Shown piece after piece: positions 35,218-43,894 of a stretch of 64,000 nucleotides of DNA. This stretch comes from Bosea sp. (in: a-proteobacteria). Lineage in GTDB: Bacteria; Pseudomonadota; Alphaproteobacteria; Rhizobiales; Beijerinckiaceae. The notes below the pieces were generated by a model. That model was not told where the DNA came from. It saw nothing but the letters and a program-made list of their open reading frames with translations, and did not search any database. The stretch is taken from contig JAAVVV010000001.1 in assembly GCA_023910605.1 (NCBI GenBank), forward strand, positions 62,001 to 126,000. The letters are read 5' to 3'. The translations under genes were made by a program, and so were the position numbers. Positions within the stretch are counted from its first letter, which is position 1, and every line of letters begins with the position of its first letter.

Positions 35218-35985
35218 CTACGCGTCGACGAACTCCGCACGGTGATAGTCGGGCAGGTAGGCGAGCAGCATTTCCTTGATCAGGGTCGGGCTCTTGGCGT
35301 CGCGGATCTGCAGGATGCCGTCGATAATGAGAGTGCGTGACACCTCCTCCTCCTCGATCTTGACGTGCAGCTTGTCCGCGATCGGGGTTGCGATCGCATT
35401 GGCGATGACCGCGCCGTAAAGCGTCGCGAGCAGGGCGGTCGCCATCGCGGGCCCGAGCTTGGAGGGGTCCGACATGTTGGCGAACATGGTCACCATGCCC
35501 AGGATCGTGCCGATCATGCCCCAGGCGGGCGCGCAGTCCCCGATGGCGCGGTAGACCTTGGAGCCCTCCTCGAGGCGCAGCAGGAAGTTGTCGCGGTCAC
35601 GCTCCATCGTGTCGCGGATGAACTCCTTGTCGTAGCCATCCGCCACGTAGCGCGCGCCCTGCGCGAGGAAGGGGTCGGAGATCTTCACCGTCTCCAGCGC
35701 GACATTGCCCTGCTTGCGCACGAGCGCCGCCAGTTCCGTGATCTCGGTGATGAGGTCGCGCGGATGGAAGGCGCGCATCTGGAAGGCGAAGCGCAGCCCC
35801 ATCGGGATGCCGTTCATGATGACGCTGAAGGGATAGCGGACCATGGTGGCGGCGATCACGCCGCCGAAGATGATGATGATGGCATGCGTGTCGAAGAAGG
35901 CGCCGAAGTTGCCCCCGTCGATGATGATGATGATGGCGATCGTGCCCATGCCGGCCAGCAGGCCCAAACCCGTCGCAATATCCAT
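35218..35985 (-). CDS. motA: Flagellar motor stator protein MotA (PomA-like)
   Basis: 255 residues with four membrane helices. It has the short PomA-like N-terminus MDIATGLGLLAGMG, the cytoplasmic loop with the charged stretch RDTMERDRDNFLLRLEEG and the conserved prolines in APAWGMIGTILGM and ATPIADKL. With MotB it forms the ion-driven stator of the flagellum. No other flagellar gene is in the window; the stator genes are isolated here. Confidence 0.9.
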   Translation of the reverse strand: MDIATGLGLLAGMGTIAIIIIIDGGNFGAFFDTHAIIIIFGGVIAATMVRYPFSVIMNGIPMGLRFAFQMRAFHPRDLITEITELAALVRKQGNVALETVKISDPFLAQGARYVADGYDKEFIRDTMERDRDNFLLRLEEGSKVYRAIGDCAPAWGMIGTILGMVTMFANMSDPSKLGPAMATALLATLYGAVIANAIATPIADKLHVKIEEEEVSRTLIIDGILQIRDAKSPTLIKEMLLAYLPDYHRAEFVDA

Positions 35986-36060
35986 GGACCGCCCCGACTC
36001 GCCGTAGCAAAAACCTGAACGGAGCGTTACCGAACGTGGTTAAGGAACCCTGAACCGCGG

Positions 36061-36276
36061 GCCCGCTTCGGTCTCCTTGACGATGGACTTCCCCATGCGC
36101 GCTTCGCCACGGTGGCCGGCAAGGCCGACGCCGGGCCGCTGTTTGCGGACAATCCCCATCTCGCCGCCAACCGCCGGGTCACGATCGCCCTGCCCGACGA
36201 GGCCCCGCCCCTGCCGCGCGGGCTGAGGCCCGGCCCCCGGGGTCAGGCTCACTCGGCCAGCACGAGCGCCCAGTAG
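36061..36276 (+). pseudogene. Relic of a second motB (C-terminal OmpA-like segment)
   Basis: The plus-strand frame from about 36061 to a TAG at 36274-36276 reads ARFGLLDDGLPHARFATV, then AGKADAGPLFADNPHLAANR, then RVTIALPDEAPPLPRGLRP. It aligns with the end of the intact MotB (SRFASISGKAHHDPLFPENP, then SLASNRRVTITL) with 20 identical residues of 31 from RFA to TIAL/TITL, counted by eye, and even keeps the typical tail EAPPLP. Everything before the last 60 or so residues, including the membrane helix, is missing, and no start or ribosome binding site precedes it. It points away from motA, is divergent to the intact pair and runs 28 bp into the convergent CAP gene. Confidence 0.78.
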
Positions 36277-36740
36277 ACCTGATACTTCGAGTCCGGAGCG
36301 CGGGCAGTGGCGATGCCCATCCGCTTCGCCGTGGCGGCCTTCATCACCCCGTCATGCCGGGCTGAATCGCGCCAGCCCGAGAACGCCTCCGCCAGCGTGC
36401 GGTAGCCGGCCGAGAGATTGGCGTCGGGCCGGCTGAAACCCGCTGCGCTCAGCCGGCGCTTCACCGCTTCGGCCGAGCTGGGCCTGTCGGCCTTCGCCAT
36501 CGCATCCGCCTCGCGCTGCGCGGCTGCCTGCAACTCGCCATCGAGCTGGAGTCGCCCGAGCCCGGCATTCATCCGGTAGGCCGAGATCATGGCCCGCGCC
36601 TCGGCCGCATCCACCCGCGCGCCCGGCTGGCCAAGATCGGCATAGAAACTCGGCTGGCCGGCGCCGGGCCTCGCAGCCCCGGTGCATGCGCTGAACCCCA
36701 GCAGCGAGGCCAGCGCGGCGGCGGCGGCGGTGCAGCTCAT
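36249..36740 (-). CDS. CAP-domain (SCP/PR1) lipoprotein
   Basis: 163 residues. The ATG at 36740 opens a signal peptide with a lipobox-like LGFSAC (Cys at about residue 19), preceded by AAGGGAAAGG. The rest is a CAP/SCP domain: AMISAYRMNAGLGRLQLDGE, then AQREADAMAKADR, ending in KYQVYWALVLAE. Secreted CAP proteins are common in Rhizobiales; their molecular role is unclear. The C-terminal end overlaps the motB relic on the other strand. Confidence 0.85.
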   Translation of the reverse strand: MSCTAAAAALASLLGFSACTGAARPGAGQPSFYADLGQPGARVDAAEARAMISAYRMNAGLGRLQLDGELQAAAQREADAMAKADRPSSAEAVKRRLSAAGFSRPDANLSAGYRTLAEAFSGWRDSARHDGVMKAATAKRMGIATARAPDSKYQVYWALVLAE

Positions 36741-36772
36741 GAATCGGCCTTTCCCTTGACCTGCGCCCATCC

Positions 36773-39424
36773 TCACGGCCGGGACCCCTTCTTCGCGGCA
36801 GGGCGTGGCGCTTCCGTGGCGGGAGCGGCCGGCGGAGGCGGCGGGGCCGGGCGGCGACGCGCCTGATAGGCCGCCGCCTGCGCCTCCTGCGCATCCTCGA
36901 TCGTGTCGACGAGCTCGTCCAGCGTGTCCTCGATGCGGTCCAGCCCCTTCACTGCCACCTCCCGCTCCGGCTGGCCGATGCCATGCTGCGCCAGCTCGGG
37001 GAAGATGGCGAAGTGCAGGTCGCTTGCGACCACGCCCACCATGTCCACATCCGGCACCACACAGAACAGCTCGAACTCCAGCGACGTCTCGCCGATCTTC
37101 TTGAACATCACCCGCGGCGACGGCTCGGCCATGACCTGCGGGTGGGCGAGGGCTGCCGTCAGCATGACCTCGCGCACGTGATCGGGCCTGGCCGTGCGCG
37201 CCACTGCAAGGGCGATCAGCACGCGGCCGGTCCGGTCCGAACGCACCCGGTTCTTCACCACGCCGGAGATGAGGTTGGAGTTGGGCACGATCACGGTGGA
37301 GCGGTCGAAGGTCTCGATCTCGGTCGAGCGCACGTTGATGCGCTTCACGATGCCCTCGCCGTCGCCGACCACGATCTGGTCGCCGACGCGGATCGGCCGC
37401 TCCCAGAGCAGGATCAGCCCCGAGACGAAGTTCGAAACCACCGATTGCAGGCCAAAGCCGATGCCGACCGACAGCGCACCGGCCACGATGGTCAGCCGCT
37501 CGAGGCTCAGCCCCAGCGATGAAATCGCCAGCGCAAGGGCAGCGAGGAAGCCGACATAGCGAACCATGGTGCGCATCGAGTTGCGCAGGCCGGTGTCGAG
37601 ATCGGTGGCGGGCAGGAAGCGCTCGTCCAGCCACCGCGTCAGCGCCTTGGTGGCGGCAAGCCCCAGCGCGAAGAGCAGGGCCGCGATGATGATCGCCGAG
37701 AGCGACACCGTCACATCCCCGACCTTGAAGCCGAAGAAGGCGGCCTTGATCGAGGAGGTCAGGTCAGCCGATTCGATCCCCCAGGGCGCGAGGATGAGCA
37801 TGCCCGCCAGGAAGAGCAGCACGAGCTTGACGAGGCCCGTGCCCAGCACGGCCGCCTGCTCCAGCGAGCGCCTGCGCAGGCCGACATTGGCCTGCAGCGT
37901 CAGCGACACACGCCCATTGCCGGCGAGCAGCCTCTGCAGCGCCTCATCGGCGAACATCAGCGCGAGCGCGACCAGCGTGGCAACGATCACCACCCAGGCC
38001 GACTGCTCCACGAGGAAGGAGGCGAAGGCGGCATAGCCGGCCAGCGCCGCCCCCCCGATCAGCACGACGAGCAGCCAGCCCACGAGCCTGAGCGGCGCCA
38101 GCTTGGCTCCGTCCACCAGCATGTAAGGACCGAGGCAGGCCTCGTCCTCGTCATGTGTGTCGCGCAGCTTGTTGAGCCAGTAGGCCAGCACGCCCGCGAA
38201 CAGCAGCGCGAAGACGGAGCGGGCAGCGATGGACAGCGACAGGCCCGCGGCGATGGCCCCCAGCAGGGCCTCCACCGCCTTCGACGTCACCAGCACCGCT
38301 GCGGCCGAGCCCATCAGCCGCTTGAGGATACGGGCATTGCGATCGGCCACGCCGAAGATGCGCCGATGCGGCCATTTCGGCGCCAGGGTCGCATCCGAGA
38401 GCGCGCTGACGAAGGCGAGGAATGCGAAGCCGCCCAGCAGCGCCCAGACGAAGGGCTCCACTCGCCGCGGCACCAGCCCGCCATTGACCAGCGCGGAATA
38501 GACGAGCCAGCTCGCCAGCGCAGCCGGCAGCGCCCCCGCGACCAGCCGTACGAGGGCGGCAAGCAGCCGTTTCATGCGCGTGGCTTCAGCCCCCGTCTCG
38601 AGCCTGCCCATGATCGAGGGCAGATAGCGCAGGCGGGCGGAATAGAGCGCGAAGCCGGCCAGCAACGACAGCAGCACCAGCCCGAAGCTGCGCTCCTGCA
38701 TCCGCATCAGCGCCGTGGCCAGCCAGTCCGACGCCAGCAGATTCATGGCCCGGACATCGGCCGGCAGCGTGGACAGGAGCGGGCCCCAGAGCGCCGGCGA
38801 GACAAAGCTTGGAGAGGATTCGAACAGCGTGCGTGCAAACAATGCCCGGCGCTGGTCGGCCACGTTGGCGATGATATGCTCGGCCTGCAGCAATACGGCG
38901 CGCGAGAGCCGCGCCCCCTCATCGGCCTCGGTCTGCGCCTTCTCGCGCAGCGCGCGCTCGGCGGCGATGTCGCCGCTTTCGGGCGGGGCCTTGGCATCGG
39001 GCTTGGGGCCGAGCTGGTCGAGCCTGAGCTTGGCCTGCTCGGCGCGCTGGCTGAGCTGGTCGGTGAGGACGCGCAACTCGTCCAGCATGGGATCGACACG
39101 CTGCCGCATGCGCTGAAGTTCGGGGTCGCGCAGCTCCCGGCTGCCAAGCGCGGTCTCGACCAGCTGGATCTCGCTGCGCAGCGCCTCCATCCGGGTGCGC
39201 GCTGCGCCCGGATCCGCCGGTTGCGCCTGGGCCAGCGATGCCATCAGCACCACCACAAGTGCGCCGGCGAGCCGCAGAGCGCCCGCCGCTGCGCGGGCAG
39301 CGGCATGACGGCAGCGCGCGCCGGCCCGGATCAGGAAGCCCGGAAACCGGTCGGCACGGGCGGATGGACCTGCGCCGGAGGCCTGCGCCACGGAGCGGCT
39401 GGCGGCGATCATGCTCATGCTCAC
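36773..39424 (-). CDS. Large MscS-type mechanosensitive channel (DUF3772 N-terminus)
   Basis: About 883 residues: an unusually long basic leader before a hydrophobic stretch ending SLAQAQ (signal peptide near residues 48-68), a periplasmic coiled-coil DUF3772 region (about 75-215), roughly eleven membrane helices, and the MscS core GIGFGLQSVVSNFVSGLILL (about 655-675) with VGDQIVVGDGEGIV. It relieves turgor on osmotic downshock, as MscK/YbdG-like channels do. A GTG at 39424 overlaps the dgcR-like stop (GTGA); ATG codons at 39418 and 39412 are alternatives. The C-terminus is Pro/Ala/Lys-rich. Confidence 0.87.
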   Translation of the reverse strand: MSMSMIAASRSVAQASGAGPSARADRFPGFLIRAGARCRHAAARAAAGALRLAGALVVVLMASLAQAQPADPGAARTRMEALRSEIQLVETALGSRELRDPELQRMRQRVDPMLDELRVLTDQLSQRAEQAKLRLDQLGPKPDAKAPPESGDIAAERALREKAQTEADEGARLSRAVLLQAEHIIANVADQRRALFARTLFESSPSFVSPALWGPLLSTLPADVRAMNLLASDWLATALMRMQERSFGLVLLSLLAGFALYSARLRYLPSIMGRLETGAEATRMKRLLAALVRLVAGALPAALASWLVYSALVNGGLVPRRVEPFVWALLGGFAFLAFVSALSDATLAPKWPHRRIFGVADRNARILKRLMGSAAAVLVTSKAVEALLGAIAAGLSLSIAARSVFALLFAGVLAYWLNKLRDTHDEDEACLGPYMLVDGAKLAPLRLVGWLLVVLIGGAALAGYAAFASFLVEQSAWVVIVATLVALALMFADEALQRLLAGNGRVSLTLQANVGLRRRSLEQAAVLGTGLVKLVLLFLAGMLILAPWGIESADLTSSIKAAFFGFKVGDVTVSLSAIIIAALLFALGLAATKALTRWLDERFLPATDLDTGLRNSMRTMVRYVGFLAALALAISSLGLSLERLTIVAGALSVGIGFGLQSVVSNFVSGLILLWERPIRVGDQIVVGDGEGIVKRINVRSTEIETFDRSTVIVPNSNLISGVVKNRVRSDRTGRVLIALAVARTARPDHVREVMLTAALAHPQVMAEPSPRVMFKKIGETSLEFELFCVVPDVDMVGVVASDLHFAIFPELAQHGIGQPEREVAVKGLDRIEDTLDELVDTIEDAQEAQAAAYQARRRPAPPPPPAAPATEAPRPAAKKGSRP

Positions 39425-40401
39425 ACCTTGCTGGAGGGTCGATTCGGAACGCGGCGAGCCTCGCCTCGGGAGTACGGCAAAGGCAAGGCCCGCGATGGAA
39501 GGCCGGCCTGCCCGGCCCCCTCCACCATGCGCCGCCAGATCTCGGTCACGCTGCGCCGGCGCTGCTGGCGAGCCTTGAAGGCGACAATCGACAAAGGCAG
39601 CCGCCAGCCTTCGCCGCCCAGAGGCGTCAGCACGCCGCCATGGGCCGCAACGGTGGAGGCGGTGAGCCAGGCCACGCCCAGATCGGCCGCGGCCATGGCA
39701 TGGAGCACGTCCGACATGTCGCTTTCGGCAACGCGCGCTCCCACCAGCGGCGCGGGCGCGGCCTCGATCACGATGTCGGCAAGCCGCGCGAAGTAGATCG
39801 CCGGAGAGTACATCAGGAGCGGCACTGGCCGCGCTTCGGAGCCGGGAAAACTCCAGCCCTGCGCAAGGGCGCTGCGGCTGGCATGAGGCGCAAACATGTC
39901 GGTGGCAAGCACGAGCCGGTCAAAGCGGTCGGGATCGACATGGATCGGCTGCTGCCCCGTCTCGTGGCAGATCATGATGTCGGCGGCGCCCGAGACGAGC
40001 GAGCCGACCAGATCGAGCACATTGCCGTGGACCAGCGCGCAGGTGGCGGAGCTCTCCGCCGTCCATTGCCGCCACCAGGAGCTGAAGATCGAGCTGGCGA
40101 TGACATAAGGGAGCGCTACCCGCAAATGGTCGCGCCCGAAGACCGGGCGGCCGTCGACCTCGCTGCGGGCCTCGGCGAGCTTGAGCAGCAACTCGGCCGC
40201 ATGCAGGCGGAATTGCTCCCCGGCTGCCGTCAGTCGCGGCGGAAAGCTGCCGCGGTCGATCAGTGCTGCGCCGGCCCAGGCCTCGAGCGACTGGATGCGC
40301 CGGCTGAACGCCGCCTGCGAGGTGTTGCGCCGCCCGGCCGCGCGGGTGAAGCTGCCGACCTCGGCGAGCGCCAGAAAATCCTGCAGCCAGCGCGTATCCA
40401 C
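39421..40401 (-). CDS. dgcR: LysR-family regulator, probable DgcR (D-glutamate locus)
   Basis: 326 residues. N-terminal helix-turn-helix: WLQDFLALAEVGSFTRAAGR, then NTSQAAFSRRIQSLE, typical LysR; the C-terminal effector domain follows. The GTG at 40401 has a GGGAGCG ribosome binding site 9 nt before it and begins VDTRWLQDF, which matches family starts better than the TTG at 40422. The gene is divergent from dgcN across 224 bp containing a perfect LysR box. The assignment to DgcR rests on this position beside dgcNA, as known for D-glutamate loci; sequence alone only says LysR. Confidence 0.75.
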   Translation of the reverse strand: MDTRWLQDFLALAEVGSFTRAAGRRNTSQAAFSRRIQSLEAWAGAALIDRGSFPPRLTAAGEQFRLHAAELLLKLAEARSEVDGRPVFGRDHLRVALPYVIASSIFSSWWRQWTAESSATCALVHGNVLDLVGSLVSGAADIMICHETGQQPIHVDPDRFDRLVLATDMFAPHASRSALAQGWSFPGSEARPVPLLMYSPAIYFARLADIVIEAAPAPLVGARVAESDMSDVLHAMAAADLGVAWLTASTVAAHGGVLTPLGGEGWRLPLSIVAFKARQQRRRSVTEIWRRMVEGAGQAGLPSRALPLPYSRGEARRVPNRPSSKV

Positions 40402-40484
40402 AGCATTCGCTCCCGGAAACAAGGCCGCCCTGGGTGCGGCGGCTGAAGCTATGCCACGGCAGGGTGCGCCTCGCCTAGGAGGCC

Positions 40485-40499
40485 ATGCAGAATTTGCAT
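40485..40499. promoter_or_regulatory. LysR-type operator box T-N11-A
   Basis: ATGCAGAATTTGCAT is a perfect inverted repeat (ATGCA-N5-TGCAT) that contains T-N11-A (T at 40486, A at 40498), the LysR-family recognition pattern. It lies in the divergent dgcR/dgcN promoter region, 84 bp from the dgcR start and 126 bp from the dgcN start. Confidence 0.7.
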
Positions 40500-40506
40500 C
40501 GCTCGG

Positions 40507-40522
40507 CCGGGTTCAGACCCGG
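40507..40522. promoter_or_regulatory. Short hairpin in the dgcR/dgcN intergenic region
   Basis: CCGGGT (40507-40512) and ACCCGG (40517-40522) pair around TCAG, 7 bp from the LysR box. It could be a second half-site for the regulator or a leader hairpin of either message. Confidence 0.3.
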
Positions 40523-40625
40523 TGAACAGCCCCGTTCTCGCGCGACATGTTGCGTCCTTTGCATTGGCGAATGGCGCGATGCCCGTGCCATGCTTGGCTG
40601 ACAGGACGCACAGCCGGAGCCACGC

Positions 40626-41663
40626 ATGCAGATCACCCCGCCTTATCTCATGTTTCTCGGCGATGTCCCCGACCAGTTGGCCGCCAAGACCGCCCATGGC
40701 ATCGCGGACTGGCGCAAGGAATGGTGCCTCGGCCAAATGCGCCTGCCCGGCTGCGGCGCGGACCTTCACATCCCCGACATGAGCATCGACGCGGCCGTGG
40801 CGGCCGGAGCCCGGACATTTGTGGTCGGGGTCGCCAATGCGGGCGGCGTGCTGCCCGGGCATTGGACGCACTCCATCGTAGCGGCCATCGAGGCGGGTCT
40901 GGATGTCGCCAGCGGGCTGCACATGCGGCTGGGGGACAACCCCGCCATAGCGGCGGCGGCCGCGCGCCATGGCCGGGCGTTGCACGATGTGCGCCACACA
41001 ACGCAGCGCTTCGACACCGGCAAGGGCACGAAGCGGCCGGGCCTGCGCCTGCTGACAGTCGGCACGGACTGCTCAGCCGGCAAGAAATACACCGCGCTGG
41101 CGCTGGAGCGCGAGATGCGGACCCGCGGCTTCGACGCCGATTTCCGCGCCACTGGCCAGACCGGCGTGTTCATTTCCGGCCGCGGCGTCGCCATCGACGC
41201 GGTGGTGGCCGATTTCATCTCGGGCGCGGTCGAATGGATCGCGCCGGCAGCCGGTCCGGGCCACTGGGATCTCGTCGAGGGCCAGGGTTCGCTCTTCCAT
41301 CCATCCTTCGCGGGTGTGAGCCTGGGCCTGCTGCACGGCGCCCAGCCCGACGCCTTCGTGGTCTGTCACGAGCCGACCCGCACGACCATGCGCGGCGTTC
41401 AGCATCCCTTGCCCTCCATCCGGGAGGTGATCGACCTCACCATCGCCTGCGGAAGGCTCACCAATCCGGCGATCCGCTGCATCGGCATCGCCATCAACAC
41501 CCAGGCGCTGGATGAGGCGGCCGCGCGCCAGGTTCTCGCCGAGGCTGACGCGGCGCATGGCCTGCCGGCTGTCGATCCGGTGCGCTTCGGCGTCGGCCCC
41601 ATCGTGGATCGCCTCGCCTCGGCATTCCCGCAATCCACACGGAGCGGAGCGGAGCGCCGATGA
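40626..41663 (+). CDS. dgcN: D-glutamate N-acetyltransferase DgcN (DUF1611)
   Basis: 345-residue DUF1611 protein. The N-terminal Rossmann-like half (GARTFVVGVANAGGVLPG) is followed by a P-loop-like domain with GTDCSAGKKYT at about residues 146-156 and GQTGVFISGRGVAID. This family contains DgcN, which acetylates D-glutamate to N-acetyl-D-glutamate in the D-glutamate catabolic route described in marine proteobacteria. The ATGA overlap with dgcA downstream and the divergent LysR gene match that locus. Other DUF1611 members are uncharacterised, so the assignment relies partly on context. Confidence 0.85.
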   Translation: MQITPPYLMFLGDVPDQLAAKTAHGIADWRKEWCLGQMRLPGCGADLHIPDMSIDAAVAAGARTFVVGVANAGGVLPGHWTHSIVAAIEAGLDVASGLHMRLGDNPAIAAAAARHGRALHDVRHTTQRFDTGKGTKRPGLRLLTVGTDCSAGKKYTALALEREMRTRGFDADFRATGQTGVFISGRGVAIDAVVADFISGAVEWIAPAAGPGHWDLVEGQGSLFHPSFAGVSLGLLHGAQPDAFVVCHEPTRTTMRGVQHPLPSIREVIDLTIACGRLTNPAIRCIGIAINTQALDEAAARQVLAEADAAHGLPAVDPVRFGVGPIVDRLASAFPQSTRSGAERR

Positions 41664-42655
41664 ACAGCTTCCCGCCCTTGCATCTGGCCGCCGAGATCGA
41701 GCGCTTCCCGATCGCCGGTGCCTTCACCATCGCGCGCGGCAGCCGCACCGAGGCCGTGGTCGTCCGCGCCAGCGTCAGCGACGGGGTGCATGCAGGCCAT
41801 GGCGAATGCGTGCCCTATCCGCGCTATGGCGAGACGGTGGAGGGCGTGCTTGCCGATATTCTTGCGCAGGCAGGCCGGCTCGACGAAGGCGGCGCCCAGC
41901 AGGCGTTGACGGCAGGGCTGAAGGCAGGCGCCGCCCGCAACGCGCTCGATTGCGCCTTGTGGGACTTCGCCGCCAAGGCCGCGGGCCGCCGTGTCTGGGA
42001 GCTTGCCGGCGTGCCCGCGCCGCCGGAGCTGACGACCTGCTTCACCTTGAGCCTCGGCAGCCCGCAAGAGATGGAGGCCGCCGCGCGCGGCGCGGCGCAT
42101 CGCCCGCTTCTCAAGGTCAAGCTCGGGGCGCCGGGCGATGTCGAGCGCATCGCCGCGGTGCGTCGCGGGGCGCCAACCTCGCGCATTGTGGTCGACGCCA
42201 ACGAGGGCTGGACGCCTCAGAGCTTCACGCCGAACCTCGCCGCCTGCGTCGCGGCCGACGTCGAACTGATCGAGCAGCCCTTTCCCGCAGCCGATGACGC
42301 CGCGCTCGAGGCGCTTGAGAGCCCCATACCGATCTGCGCGGACGAGAGCTTCCACGGCGTGGAGCACCTCGAGGCCATCATGCGCCGCTACGACGCAATC
42401 AACATCAAGCTCGACAAGACGGGCGGGCTCAGCGGCGCGCTCGAGGCCATGCGCGCGGCGCGTGCGCGCGGCATGCCCGTCATGGTCGGCTGCATGCTCG
42501 CGACCTCGCTGGCCATGGCGCCGGCCATGGTGATCGCCGCCGAAGCCGCCTTCGTCGATCTCGATGGGCCGCTGCTTCTGGCGCGGGACCGCGATCCGGG
42601 CTTGCGCTTTGCCGGCAGCACGATCCACAGTTACGGATCGGATTTATGGGGCTGA
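41660..42655 (+). CDS. dgcA: N-acetyl-D-glutamate racemase DgcA (enolase superfamily)
   Basis: 331-residue member of the dipeptide-epimerase branch. Catalytic residues visible are Lys152 and Lys154 (LKVKLG), metal ligands Asp179 (VVDANEGW), Glu205 (LIEQPF) and Asp228 (CADESF), and the opposing Lys250 (INIKLDKTGG). This two-base pattern supports racemisation. Beside dgcN it should interconvert N-acetyl-D- and N-acetyl-L-glutamate. Without that neighbour it would be called an L-Ala-D/L-Glu epimerase, and the two cannot be told apart from sequence alone. It overlaps dgcN by ATGA. Confidence 0.85.
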   Translation: MNSFPPLHLAAEIERFPIAGAFTIARGSRTEAVVVRASVSDGVHAGHGECVPYPRYGETVEGVLADILAQAGRLDEGGAQQALTAGLKAGAARNALDCALWDFAAKAAGRRVWELAGVPAPPELTTCFTLSLGSPQEMEAAARGAAHRPLLKVKLGAPGDVERIAAVRRGAPTSRIVVDANEGWTPQSFTPNLAACVAADVELIEQPFPAADDAALEALESPIPICADESFHGVEHLEAIMRRYDAINIKLDKTGGLSGALEAMRAARARGMPVMVGCMLATSLAMAPAMVIAAEAAFVDLDGPLLLARDRDPGLRFAGSTIHSYGSDLWG

Positions 42656-42742
42656 GCGCCACAGCGCCAGACACGACGAAAACGCGATCAGACGGTCGCA
42701 GGCCGATCTGCTTCAACGGGATGCAAAAGGGGAGAACACGAC

Positions 42743-43780
42743 ATGACCAGACATTTCCTTACGGGGACGCTGACAGGCTGCGCCCTGCTGGCCGCGGGGG
42801 CGGCCGCGGCCCAGACGCTCGTGCCCAGCCCGACGCTGGATGCGATCCGGACGCGCGGCCACATCGAGTGCGGCGTCCATCTTGGCCTGCCCGGCTTCTC
42901 CTTCGCCAATGACAAGGGCGAATGGACCGGGCTCGACGTGGATTTCTGCAAGGCGCTGGCGGCGGCCGTGCTGGGCGACGCCGGCAAGGTGAAGTTCACG
43001 CCCACCTCCGTTCAGCAGCGCTGGCCCATCCTGCAGTCCGGTCAGGTCGACCTGCTCTCGCGCAACACCACCATCACCTTCTCGCGCAATGCCTCGCTCG
43101 GCGTGAACTTCCAGGGCATCAACTTCTACGAGGGCCAGACCTTCATTGTCCGCAAGGCGGCAAAGGCGACGGCGGCGAAGGACCTCGACGGCGCCTCGGT
43201 CTGCGTCGCCGCCGGCTCGACCGAGGAAAAGAACGCGGCCGACTGGTTCCGCGAGCGCAATCTCAAGGTGACCATCACCAACTTCCAGAAGAACGACGAC
43301 GCCATCGCCGCCTATGACGCCGGCCGCTGCGACGCCTACACCGCAGGCATCGGCGCGCTGGCAGGCCAGCGCATCAAGCTCAAGGCGCCGGACGACCACA
43401 TCATCCTGGCCGAGCCGATCTCCAATGATCCGCAGGGCCCGACCACGCGCTATGGCGACGAGCGCTGGCAGGCGGTGGTGCGCTGGGTGCTCAACGGCAT
43501 GATCGCCGCCGAACATCTGGGCGTGACCTCGAAGAACGTGGACGACATGAAGGCCAACTCGAAGAACACCGAGGTTCGCCGCCTGCTTGGCGCGGAGGGC
43601 AATTTCGGCGCGATGCTGGGCCTGTCCAATGACTGGATGCACAACGCCATCAAGCAGGTCGGCAATTACAGCGAGAGCTTCGAACGCACGGTCGGCAAGG
43701 AATCGCCGCTCAAGCTCGAGCGCGGCCAGAACGCGCTCTGGACCAAGGGCGGCCTGCTCTTCACCCCACCCTTCCAGTGA
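42743..43780 (+). CDS. aapJ: General amino-acid ABC transporter, substrate-binding protein (AapJ type)
   Basis: 345-residue precursor with a signal peptide (about 1-23, AAAAQT cleavage). AapJ/BztA family marks are ECGVHLGLPGFSFANDKGEW, TGLDVDFCKALAAAVLGD, RNTTITFSRNA and CVAAGSTEEKN, all conserved. It captures amino acids, mostly acidic and polar ones, in the periplasm. It follows dgcA by 87 bp, and a hairpin separates it from the permease genes. Confidence 0.92.
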   Translation: MTRHFLTGTLTGCALLAAGAAAAQTLVPSPTLDAIRTRGHIECGVHLGLPGFSFANDKGEWTGLDVDFCKALAAAVLGDAGKVKFTPTSVQQRWPILQSGQVDLLSRNTTITFSRNASLGVNFQGINFYEGQTFIVRKAAKATAAKDLDGASVCVAAGSTEEKNAADWFRERNLKVTITNFQKNDDAIAAYDAGRCDAYTAGIGALAGQRIKLKAPDDHIILAEPISNDPQGPTTRYGDERWQAVVRWVLNGMIAAEHLGVTSKNVDDMKANSKNTEVRRLLGAEGNFGAMLGLSNDWMHNAIKQVGNYSESFERTVGKESPLKLERGQNALWTKGGLLFTPPFQ

Positions 43781-43826
43781 GATCGCAGGACGTGGTGCTT
43801 GGGGCCATGCCTCATCTCCACCCTCA

Positions 43827-43848
43827 CCCTCCCCGCAAGCGGGGAGGG
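43827..43848 (+). repeat. Palindromic hairpin element between aapJ and aapQ
   Basis: A perfect 10-bp GC stem, CCCTCCCCGC (43827-43836) and GCGGGGAGGG (43839-43848), surrounds AA. The flanks CTCACCCT and GGGCATGAG extend the symmetry partially. Elements of this wording (ctccccgcaagcggggag) are scattered as repeated palindromes in many Rhizobiales genomes; only one copy is seen in this window. With no T run it more likely stabilises the aapJ message than ends it. Confidence 0.7.
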
Positions 43849-43894
43849 CATGAGCGGCGATATGCAGTCCATCCCAAACCCCTGAAAGCCCCGC

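Noticed and set aside
36040-36252. 70-residue minus-strand frame ahead of motA
   Set aside because: It is the opposite strand of the motB relic, without motif or ribosome binding site.
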